From Actinomycetes bacterium (GTDB lineage Bacteria > Actinomycetota > Thermoleophilia > BMS3ABIN01), in the NCBI GenBank assembly GCA_021790075.1, contig JAJYIN010000047.1, positions 1-11,410 on the forward strand: a stretch of DNA of 11,410 nt, written 5' to 3'. How positions within the stretch are numbered: the first letter of the stretch is position 1; each line of letters starts with the position of its first letter. Below, piece after piece: positions 6,316 through 11,410 of the stretch. The translations under genes and the position numbers were made by a program. A model generated the notes under the pieces. The model worked only from the letters and a program-made list of their open reading frames with translations. It did no database searches and was not told where the DNA came from.

Positions 6316-6354
6316 GCGCGATTCCTGACGCCGTCTGGTGGCGATTCCTCGCGC
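6316..6354. terminator. Two-tier hairpin between convergent genes, candidate bidirectional terminator
   Basis: GCGCG (6316-6320) pairs with CGCGC (6350-6354), and CGCC (6329-6332) pairs with GGCG (6340-6343). They are separated by a near-symmetric internal loop reading ATTCCTGA on one side and ATTCCT on the other. It lies in the 90-base gap between the subtilase stop and the end of the opposing methyltransferase gene. There is no T-run on either side, so intrinsic termination is uncertain. Confidence 0.35.
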
Positions 6355-6390
6355 TGCAGGCGGTGATTTTCGCAAATACACCTGAAATCC

Positions 6391-7536
6391 CTAGGATGCA
6401 GCGCCAGCGCTCCCACGGCCTGCCTGATTGGTTGCGCGCTTGCTTGATTCGTTGTACTCACCAGGTTTGCGCGCCAGGACGAGGCCGAAGGCGGGGCGCC
6501 GGGCGCCGTAATTCTCCAGGGCCGCCGCCGGACAGTAAAGCAGCGTCACCAGCCCCCCGGCAGCCCGCGGCAGGTGCCTGAGCACCCCGCTTCGCGCGTA
6601 TGACCTGCCGGTATTGGCGGCCGGGATCACCGACAGGGCGAAAGCGGCGGCGCAGTTCATCATCGTGGCCGGCAGGATGGAAACCTCCTCGAACCCCGAG
6701 ACCGTCAGCGCCCGCCGAATTCCTTCCCGGCTGGGAATGGACACGTGCCGCGGAGCCTCGCTGTACTGGCTCCAGCGGGTTCTCAGCGTCAGGCTCTGGC
6801 ACGAGTCCGCCAAGGGCACCTCGGCCACTACCCAACCCCCCGGCTTCAGCATGGAGTGGATCCTCCACAGCACCTTTCCCACATCCAGCAGGTGCTCGAT
6901 TACATAATAAATCGTCACCATGTCAAAACTGGCGGCGGGGTAGAAGACGCTGTCGAGGGTGCCGGCGTCGACGGCGAAGCCGCGGGTCTGGCGCACGTAA
7001 CGGACTAGGTCGGGTTGGATCTCCAGTCCCCTGACAGAGAATCCGGTCCGGGAGAAACGCGCCAGCCGGTCCCCGGTACCGCAGCCCACATCTAGCAGGT
7101 TGCCGCCGGCCAGGCCGGTATGGCGCCTGATGGTCCCGGTTTCCCGTTTGTGGAGGATCCTGTAAAAAGCAGCTTCCTCGGCGCGCGAGATCAGCCGGCG
7201 GATGCGGCCACCAGCGTCGAGATCGGTCCGGAAGCTGTAGACCGGCGGGTAGAGCTCTGCTACCTTGTCTTCGCTGGGCATGGGTGAGAGCTGAACCGAG
7301 CCGCAATCCCGGCAGCGGAGCATCGCCCAGGAACCGGGCACATATTCGAGGTGGTCCCGGACACGGTCCAGCCAGGACGCCAGCGACCCGGAACCGCAAT
7401 ACTGGCAGGCAACCGGCGGCCGCCAGCCGGCGCCGGCCTCCGGCCGGGGCCACGTATCCGTGCCGCCGGTCTGCCGGGCTTCCTGCCGCTCACCGGTTGA
7501 AGAATTCACTTGATGTGCATTCTTATTTGAAGTCAT
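6391..7536 (-). CDS. Class I SAM methyltransferase with N-terminal zinc ribbon
   Basis: This encodes 381 residues from ATG 7536, chosen because AGGG lies eight bases upstream and the overlap with the preceding GT4 gene is then only 14 bases. An in-frame GTG at 7563 would add nine residues. Two CxxC pairs, 'CQYC' (44-47) and 'CRDC' (75-78), form the zinc ribbon typical of sugar methyltransferases and Methyltransf_23 proteins. The core follows with 'LLDVGCGTGDRLARF' (147-161), 'VRGLEIQPDLV' (168-178), 'FDMVTIYYVIEHLLD' (204-218) and 'LKPGGWVVAEVP'. 'SEAPRHVSIPSREGI' is a common feature of the family's substrate side. The C-terminal stretch is hydrophobic and may contact membrane. It is the last gene of the minus-strand operon, so it probably methylates a glycan or its precursor; the acceptor is unknown. 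Confidence 0.9.
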   Translation of the reverse strand: MTSNKNAHQVNSSTGERQEARQTGGTDTWPRPEAGAGWRPPVACQYCGSGSLASWLDRVRDHLEYVPGSWAMLRCRDCGSVQLSPMPSEDKVAELYPPVYSFRTDLDAGGRIRRLISRAEEAAFYRILHKRETGTIRRHTGLAGGNLLDVGCGTGDRLARFSRTGFSVRGLEIQPDLVRYVRQTRGFAVDAGTLDSVFYPAASFDMVTIYYVIEHLLDVGKVLWRIHSMLKPGGWVVAEVPLADSCQSLTLRTRWSQYSEAPRHVSIPSREGIRRALTVSGFEEVSILPATMMNCAAAFALSVIPAANTGRSYARSGVLRHLPRAAGGLVTLLYCPAAALENYGARRPAFGLVLARKPGEYNESSKRATNQAGRGSAGAAS

Positions 7537-8695
7537 ATGGCCGACCCTGCGACCGTTGCGCACATCCCGGGGACGCGAGCAGATCTTCGCAGGCCTGGAT
7601 ATGTCTGTCGATGGCGTCCTGCCACTCGAACCGCTTGATCCCGGAAACCTGGCAGTCTCCCCGGTGGACCCGCTCGACCCCGGTGGCGATGGCGGCCGCG
7701 CTTCCCGGTTCCACCAGCACGTACCTGCCCGAGATGACCTCAGGGAGCGAACCCGCCCGGGTGGCTACCACCGGCCGCCCCATAGTGCAGGCCTCCACGC
7801 AGGTAAAGCCAAAACCCTCGTTGAGCGAGGGCACTATAACACAATCGCTGGCCTGGAAATACAGGGGCAGCTCCGCGCGGCTCACCGGCGGGCGGACTAT
7901 AACTTCATCTTCCCGGAAACGGGCCAGGGCCGCCAGGGCTTCCCGGTATTTCGTCTCGGGCTGGTTCGCCAGCAGGAGCAGGAAACGGGCCGTTGGCACT
8001 TTCTGCCTGATTTCAGGGATGGCATCAACCAAGAACTCCAGTCCCTTGATGAAACCGGGGCGGCCCGAATACATGCAGAGGAAGGTGTCGCCGTCAATCC
8101 CCAACTGCCGGCGGATCTCCTTGCGCCCGTCTTGGGCGCCGGGGTCAAAGAGGGAATAGTCGATCCCAGGGTAGGCGAGGAAGGCCTTGCCGGCGGCGGG
8201 CGCCGCTGCCGCCAGCGACCGCATCGTGTGCCGGGAGATGCAGCCGTAGGCGTCGAAGGGGAGGCTGAGCACCAGCCGCTCGAACGCCATGAAACCGGCC
8301 GCCGGCACCGGCCTTATCCCTAGCTTCAGCCATAACCGGCCCAGGACCTCGAAGGGGTGCAGCACCACCGGTTTGCGCAGCATCCGGGCCGCCGTCCAGG
8401 CGGCGATGGCGCCGTTGTACGTGGGCGCGTGGATGATATCGGCGCCGCCGGCAGCCGCCAGCACCGCCGGCAGCCCCATCAGCGTGAACCAGTAGCGGTC
8501 GCCCCGGCGCGGCACCCGCACCCGCCTCACCTCGACGCCATTGATAAGCTCGCGGGCGGGCGTCTCCGCCAGCCGCGCGGTAACCACAGTGCACTGGTGG
8601 CCCCGCTCGACCAGGCCCTCGGCCAACTGCTTCAGGAGGCTCTCGCCACCGCCCAGGTGCGGATGGTAATACTCGTATACAAAGCAGTGCTTCAT
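7523..8695 (-). CDS. GT4-family (GT-B fold) glycosyltransferase
   Basis: This encodes 390 residues from ATG 8695, which lies two bases after the stop of the upstream GT2 gene; coupling is likely because no strong ribosome site is close. It is a retaining, GT-B-fold enzyme that transfers a sugar from a nucleotide donor. The N-terminal acceptor half has 'YYHPHLGGGESLLKQLAEGLVERGHQCTVVT', with the glycine loop of the family. The donor half opens with 'FLCMYSGRPGFIKGLEFLVDAI' and ends in the EX7E motif 'EGFGFTCVEACTMGRPVVAT' (Glu293 and Glu301), followed by 'AGSLPEVI'. The length is normal. It is the fourth gene of the operon and would extend a lipid-linked glycan on the cytoplasmic side. The sugar and linkage cannot be told from sequence. 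Confidence 0.92.
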   Translation of the reverse strand: MKHCFVYEYYHPHLGGGESLLKQLAEGLVERGHQCTVVTARLAETPARELINGVEVRRVRVPRRGDRYWFTLMGLPAVLAAAGGADIIHAPTYNGAIAAWTAARMLRKPVVLHPFEVLGRLWLKLGIRPVPAAGFMAFERLVLSLPFDAYGCISRHTMRSLAAAAPAAGKAFLAYPGIDYSLFDPGAQDGRKEIRRQLGIDGDTFLCMYSGRPGFIKGLEFLVDAIPEIRQKVPTARFLLLLANQPETKYREALAALARFREDEVIVRPPVSRAELPLYFQASDCVIVPSLNEGFGFTCVEACTMGRPVVATRAGSLPEVISGRYVLVEPGSAAAIATGVERVHRGDCQVSGIKRFEWQDAIDRHIQACEDLLASPGCAQRSQGRPYDFK

Positions 8696-8697
8696 CG

Positions 8698-9432
8698 TCA
8701 GCGCGGGGTCACCTCTTGCCCGCTCCGCGGCGCCCGCCGCCGGGAGATGACCACCATCAGCGCCAGGAAGACCTTCACCATGTAGTAGACAGAATGGAAA
8801 TTGGTGATGGATGAACGGCCGCCGCCCCGGGGCCGCATGGCCACCGGGACCTCCCGCACGCGCAGCCGCGCCATGTGGGCGGTCAGCAGCGCCTCCACCT
8901 CCGGATAGTCGCCGGGATAATCGCGGGCGAACAGCTCGATCAGCTCCCGGTTGACAGCCCGGAAACCTGAGGTGGCGTCGGTGAGCCGCTGCCGCAAGAG
9001 GACGGAAAGCACCCAGGAAAACAGCGCCGTGCCCGCCCGGCGGCCGAAGGGGCCTTTGTAGCTCTCGGGGGACAGGTAGCGGGAGCCCACCACCATGTCA
9101 CTTTCGCCGGCGATTATCGGCGCCAGCAGTTCCTTGATGTGGGCGGCTTTGTGCTGGCCGTCGCCATCAGTCTGCACGGCGATGTCGTATCCTTCCCGCC
9201 GGGCGAACTTGTAGCCCGTCTGCATGGTGCTGCCGATGCCCAGGTTGAAGGGGAGCTGCAGCACCTCCACGCCCGCGTCGCGGGCGATCCGGGCCGTGCC
9301 GTCGCTGGAGCCGTCGTCGACTACGACGATGTCGGCGGCGAGCGAAGCGCGGATATCCGCGATGACTTCGCCGATGCTGGCCGCCTCGTTGTGCGCCGGA
9401 ATGATGACAAGGATACGGGGTTCACTGTCCAC
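8698..9432 (-). CDS. GT2 glycosyltransferase of the DPM/DPG synthase type (polyprenyl-phosphate sugar synthase-like)
   Basis: This encodes 244 residues from GTG 9432, preceded by GAGG at a six-base spacing and overlapping the flippase-like gene by 11 bases. A longer frame to GTG 9486 would overlap by 65 bases and add an arginine/proline-rich, non-homologous start, so it is rejected. Motifs are 'ILVIIPAHNEAASIGEVI' (7-24), 'IVVVDDGSSDGTA' (35-47), the metal-binding 'QTDGDGQH' (87-94), 'MVVGSRYL', and 'LTDATSGFRAVNR', the usual acceptor-loop sequence. A single hydrophobic segment near the C-terminus ('VYYMVKVFLALMVVI') would hold it at the membrane. Enzymes of this type move mannose, glucose or similar sugars from a nucleotide donor to polyprenyl phosphate, making lipid donors for outside GT-C enzymes. 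The DUF2304 and UPF0104 neighbours are frequent partners. The sugar is not determined. Confidence 0.9.
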   Translation of the reverse strand: MDSEPRILVIIPAHNEAASIGEVIADIRASLAADIVVVDDGSSDGTARIARDAGVEVLQLPFNLGIGSTMQTGYKFARREGYDIAVQTDGDGQHKAAHIKELLAPIIAGESDMVVGSRYLSPESYKGPFGRRAGTALFSWVLSVLLRQRLTDATSGFRAVNRELIELFARDYPGDYPEVEALLTAHMARLRVREVPVAMRPRGGGRSSITNFHSVYYMVKVFLALMVVISRRRAPRSGQEVTPR

Positions 9433-10453
9433 GGCTGGCCTCGCTCTGGGTGGCCGGAGTGGCGCGGTCGAAGAGGTAAAAGACACCGCCCGCCAGGCTG
9501 ACTACGGTGATCACCAGGAAGCTCAGGATCGACATGGAAAAGGCGGCGGCGCTCGCGACCCCAATCTGGCTGAACAGGAGCACCCAGGCGCCCTCGCGCA
9601 TCCCCAGGCCGTTCAGGGAAAGCGGGATCATGCTCACCGCCAGCACCACGGGGATGAAGAGGAAATAGTAAAGGATGGAGATATCGATGCCCAGCGAGCG
9701 GCCCAGGAGGTAGGCGATCGAGACCGAGATACACTGGTAGATGACGGAGACGGCCATCACGGCCGCCATCACGCTCCGCTGCTTCTGCAGGCGGTGCAGC
9801 TCATAGTAGAAACCGACCAGGTATCGCCTCATACCCATCGGGTCCAGCCGCAGGAGCGGCAGCCCCCCGAGCCTCCTGGCCGCTTTTTCATTGACCACGA
9901 GTATGATCAGCAGTAGCGCCACCCCCAGCATGGCCAGGATCAGCGCCACCATGCGCGGGCCCAGCAGCCGCAGCTGGAAGAGGGCCGGCGCCGCGGCGAT
10001 GACCAACAGCGCCAGGGTGGAAGTGGCCCGGTCCATGGCGACGGAGCCGGCCGCCTCCACCGACCGGCCGGTGCTCCGCGACAGCTTGAAGATCTTCACC
10101 ACGTCGCCCCCGAAATTGGTGGGCAGGAAATTGTTGAAAAAGAGCCCGATGTAGAACAGCGTCGTCAGGTAAAAATACGGCGCCGGCACGTCCTGGGCCT
10201 GCAGGATCAGCCGCCACTTGTAGACGCTGACCAGGTTGGCCACCAGGAAAGCCAGCGTCCCCAGGGCCAGCCAGCCGGGGTCCACGTTCCTGAGGCTGTC
10301 GGCCAGCGCCCCCAGGTCGACCCGGGTCAGAAGCAGAGCCAGCAGCGCGGCGCTGACGGCGGTTTTAAGCAGCCTCGACCGCGTCCAGGCCTGCAGCCGG
10401 AAACCGGCGCCCCCGGCGGCGGCGCCGCTGTCGGCCTGTCTATCCGGCTCCAT
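9422..10453 (-). CDS. UPF0104 / lysylphosphatidylglycerol synthase TM-region family membrane protein, flippase-like
   Basis: This encodes 343 residues from ATG 10453, with GGAGG eight bases upstream and a 14-base overlap with the DUF2304 gene. It is a polytopic protein with about eight hydrophobic helices after a 25-residue polar start. Family marks are 'FNNFLPTNFGGDVVKIF' (106-122), 'SVAMDRATSTLALL' (137-150) and 'IPLSLNGLGMREGAW' near residue 280. This is the TM domain shared with MprF (PF03706), here without the aminoacyl-transferase domain. Stand-alone members next to polyprenyl-phosphate GT2 enzymes are usually thought to help move lipid or lipid-linked sugar across the membrane, but direct evidence is limited. 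It is the second gene of the minus-strand operon. Confidence 0.9.
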   Translation of the reverse strand: MEPDRQADSGAAAGGAGFRLQAWTRSRLLKTAVSAALLALLLTRVDLGALADSLRNVDPGWLALGTLAFLVANLVSVYKWRLILQAQDVPAPYFYLTTLFYIGLFFNNFLPTNFGGDVVKIFKLSRSTGRSVEAAGSVAMDRATSTLALLVIAAAPALFQLRLLGPRMVALILAMLGVALLLIILVVNEKAARRLGGLPLLRLDPMGMRRYLVGFYYELHRLQKQRSVMAAVMAVSVIYQCISVSIAYLLGRSLGIDISILYYFLFIPVVLAVSMIPLSLNGLGMREGAWVLLFSQIGVASAAAFSMSILSFLVITVVSLAGGVFYLFDRATPATQSEASRGQ

Positions 10454-10862
10454 CGCTGGAGCCTCCGGACTCGCCCCGCCCCCGCGCTTCCCGCTCTTTC
10501 CTCAGATCACGGTCCAGCAGCGCCAGCTTCTGGGCTAGCATCTTGGTCTGGTCGGTCAGGCGCGAAACCAGCAGGGAGAAATGGAGCGCCATCCCGAAGA
10601 GGAACAGGAGGGCCAGCAGGAAGAGGGCGTTGGAAGGCACGGCGATGCCCAAGGCCGAGGAAACCCTGCCCAGGAGGGGCTCCCAGACTGCCAGCAAAAG
10701 AATGACCGCCACGGTCAGGAACCACAGCAGTGAATACTGTTCCTTCAGTTTCTTCTTCCGGATTAGCTGGAAGATGACGGCGGCCATGAGCCCGGCGACC
10801 ACCAGCGCGATGATTTGGATCTTGCTCAGGATCTCCTCCCCGGGAAGATACCGGTTAACCAC
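10440..10862 (-). CDS. DUF2304 membrane protein (first gene of the glycan operon)
   Basis: The frame has 140 residues if started at GTG 10862. A better start may be CTG 10829 (129 residues), with GGAGG (10839-10835) five bases before it and a protein starting 'LSKIQIIALVVAG', where DUF2304 members usually begin. Two hydrophobic helices flank 'RKKKLKEQYSLLWFLTVAVILLLAVW', which fits PF10066. A third helix leads into the short coiled coil 'LTDQTKMLAQKLALLDRDLRKE', again typical. The function is unknown, but genes of this family commonly lie beside DPM-like GT2 enzymes and are presumed accessory subunits. The tail is Ser/Gly-rich. A candidate promoter sits directly upstream, and downstream genes follow with overlaps. 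The family call is firm; the exact start is not. Confidence 0.85.
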   Translation of the reverse strand: MVNRYLPGEEILSKIQIIALVVAGLMAAVIFQLIRKKKLKEQYSLLWFLTVAVILLLAVWEPLLGRVSSALGIAVPSNALFLLALLFLFGMALHFSLLVSRLTDQTKMLAQKLALLDRDLRKEREARGRGESGGSSDGAG

Positions 10863-10866
10863 TCAT

Positions 10867-10894
10867 TCTATAGAAAAAGACGGGGGAGTGGAAA
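10867..10894 (-). promoter_or_regulatory. Candidate promoter for the DUF2304-to-methyltransferase operon
   Basis: On the minus strand TTTCCA (10894-10889, four of six to TTGACA) lies 16 bases before TATAGA (10872-10867), or 18 bases before TAGAAT (10870-10865). The region is locally AT-rich and pyrimidine-tracted, unlike its surroundings. Transcription would start near 10858-10862, at or inside the GTG codon, which favours the internal CTG start with its own GGGGAGGAG site. Confidence 0.4.
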
Positions 10895-10921
10895 CGCTGG
10901 AAGACGGAAGATCTCCAGGGG

Positions 10922-10983
10922 GGGTGATCGACCGGAGGAAATATCACCGCCAGTAAGGTCACCACAGGGGGCCGGTCGCCCCC
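10922..10983. repeat. Nested inverted repeats between the coiled-coil gene and the DUF2304 operon
   Basis: GGTGAT (10923-10928) pairs with ATCACC around a 14-base loop, and GGGGGC (10967-10972) pairs with GCCCCC (10978-10983) around five bases. In addition CGACCGG (near 10929) is complementary to CCGGTCG (near 10972), so the two hairpins can exchange for a longer-range pairing. The 141-base gap may hold a terminator for the upstream minus-strand gene. No T-run follows the GC stem in the minus direction. Confidence 0.45.
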
Positions 10984-11003
10984 GAAAATCACCTTTTGGC
11001 TCT

Positions 11004-11357
11004 TTACCGGCGCAGGCATTTCAGGCGGTTTCCCAGCCGGCGGGCAAGCGTGTCCAACCGCCGCGCAAAGGCGAGAACCGGTTTAAGGGTCTGGTAAATA
11101 CGCCAGGCCCGCCCGCCCCTGATGGCAGACAGCCTCATTTCCAGCTGGCGGATTTGCCCTTGCTGCTCTTGCAGCCGGCGGTCCTTTTCTTCCAGCCAGG
11201 CGAGGAGTCCGGCGCCGGTGACCGAATCAGGCCGCCCGATCTCGGCGGCCTCGAGCCGCTCCAGCAACTCCGGTGCTGTGAGATTATCCAGCGTGAGTGT
11301 GTCAGAAAGCCGGTACCGGCGGTAACGCGAATAATAGTTTTTTTCTGGCAGCATCAT
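11004..11357 (-). CDS. Coiled-coil protein with a glycosyltransferase-associated 'RAWRIYQTLKP' end; possibly the C-terminus of a larger protein
   Basis: This encodes 117 residues from ATG 11357, or 116 from ATG 11354, which has AGGA at a six-base spacing. Residues about 50-80 form a charged heptad region ('WLEEKDRRLQEQQGQIRQLEMRL') followed by 'IRGGRAWRIYQTLKPVLAFARRLD' and a basic tail. A coiled coil followed by an 'I--sRaWRl--pL' motif is common at the ends or linkers of surface-polysaccharide glycosyltransferases and methyltransferases. The frame stays open upstream to the window edge without a stop, so this may be the C-terminal end of such an enzyme. A strong hairpin at 11384-11406 instead suggests an intergenic region and a small separate gene. 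It is on the same strand as the operon that follows. No catalytic motif lies inside the window. Confidence 0.6.
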   Translation of the reverse strand: MMLPEKNYYSRYRRYRLSDTLTLDNLTAPELLERLEAAEIGRPDSVTGAGLLAWLEEKDRRLQEQQGQIRQLEMRLSAIRGGRAWRIYQTLKPVLAFARRLDTLARRLGNRLKCLRR

Positions 11358-11383
11358 CAGTCCTGTCAGCCCGCGGTCTTTAT

Positions 11384-11406
11384 CCGGCGCGCTGGTAGCG
11401 CGCCGG
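11384..11406. repeat. Perfect 10-bp inverted repeat with a 3-base loop at the window edge
   Basis: CCGGCGCGCT (11384-11393) and AGCGCGCCGG (11397-11406) are fully complementary around GGT. On the minus strand the hairpin is followed by ATAAAG, about 25 bases before the ATG of the coiled-coil gene. It could be a terminator of the gene to the right, or part of an mRNA leader. If the reading frame really continues through it, it is coding. Confidence 0.6.
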
Positions 11407-11410
11407 CTCT

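Noticed and set aside
7284..8159. Plus-strand frame of 291 codons across the methyltransferase/GT4 junction
   Set aside because: It is antisense to two well-supported genes, low-complexity and Arg/Pro/Ser-rich, with no motif.
9433..9486. Longer N-terminus of the DPM-like GT2 from GTG 9486
   Set aside because: It would overlap the flippase-like gene by 65 bases. The extra residues are an Arg/Pro-rich shadow, and GTG 9432 has a GAGG site at good spacing.
9224..9916. Plus-strand frame of 230 codons opposite the DPM-like GT2 and flippase genes
   Set aside because: It is antisense to two genes with strong family motifs. The translation is rich in His, Asp, Gln and Arg and shows no domain.
1..11410. 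CRISPR array, tRNA/rRNA genes, insertion sequences or phage genes
   Set aside because: No regularly spaced short repeats, no transposase or integrase motifs, and no RNA gene sequence were recognised. The only tandem repeats are the protein-coding 291-base units.

Overview
The window is GC-rich (about two thirds G+C by eye), densely coded, bacterial chromosomal DNA. It uses GTG starts, short overlaps between genes and GGAGG-type ribosome binding sites. No rRNA, tRNA, transposase, integrase or CRISPR array is visible. The base composition, the DUF2304/UPF0104/GT2 cassette and a secreted subtilase with 'FTWYD' repeats suggest a deep-branching, probably uncultured Actinomycetota-like or similar high-GC bacterium. 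That placement is inference; no taxonomic marker gene is present.

Layout. (1) Bases 2-1864, plus strand: the C-terminus of a DUF2142-like polytopic membrane protein, a two-TM protein with a large extracytoplasmic domain, and a SAM-dependent methyltransferase. (2) Bases 1911-3119, minus strand: a GT2 (rhamnosyltransferase-like) glycosyltransferase, convergent with the methyltransferase. (3) Bases 3120-3399: a divergent intergenic region of about 280 bases with a perfect 16-bp palindrome, a strong hairpin, and a 24-codon leader ORF with its own Shine-Dalgarno. (4) Bases 3400-6300, plus strand: a 966-residue exported subtilisin-like protease with four C-terminal repeats of a 97-residue period. 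(5) Bases 6391-10862, minus strand: five tightly packed genes in the transcription order DUF2304 protein, UPF0104/LPG-synthase-TM flippase-like protein, DPM-type GT2, GT4, and zinc-ribbon SAM methyltransferase. A candidate promoter lies in front of them. (6) Bases 11004 to the right edge, minus strand: a small coiled-coil protein, or the end of a larger one, with a 'RAWRIYQTLKP' motif of the sort found at the ends of surface-glycan enzymes.

Together the genes look like a surface-glycan or lipid-linked-glycan assembly locus. The DPM-like enzyme would charge a polyprenyl phosphate with a sugar, the UPF0104 and DUF2304 proteins are membrane partners, the GT4 and GT2 enzymes would extend the glycan, and the methyltransferases would modify it. 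The subtilase sits between the two glycan gene blocks, shares a divergent regulatory region with the GT2 gene, and is probably displayed on or released from the cell envelope. Its 5' leader and its repeat array are the parts most worth a second look.
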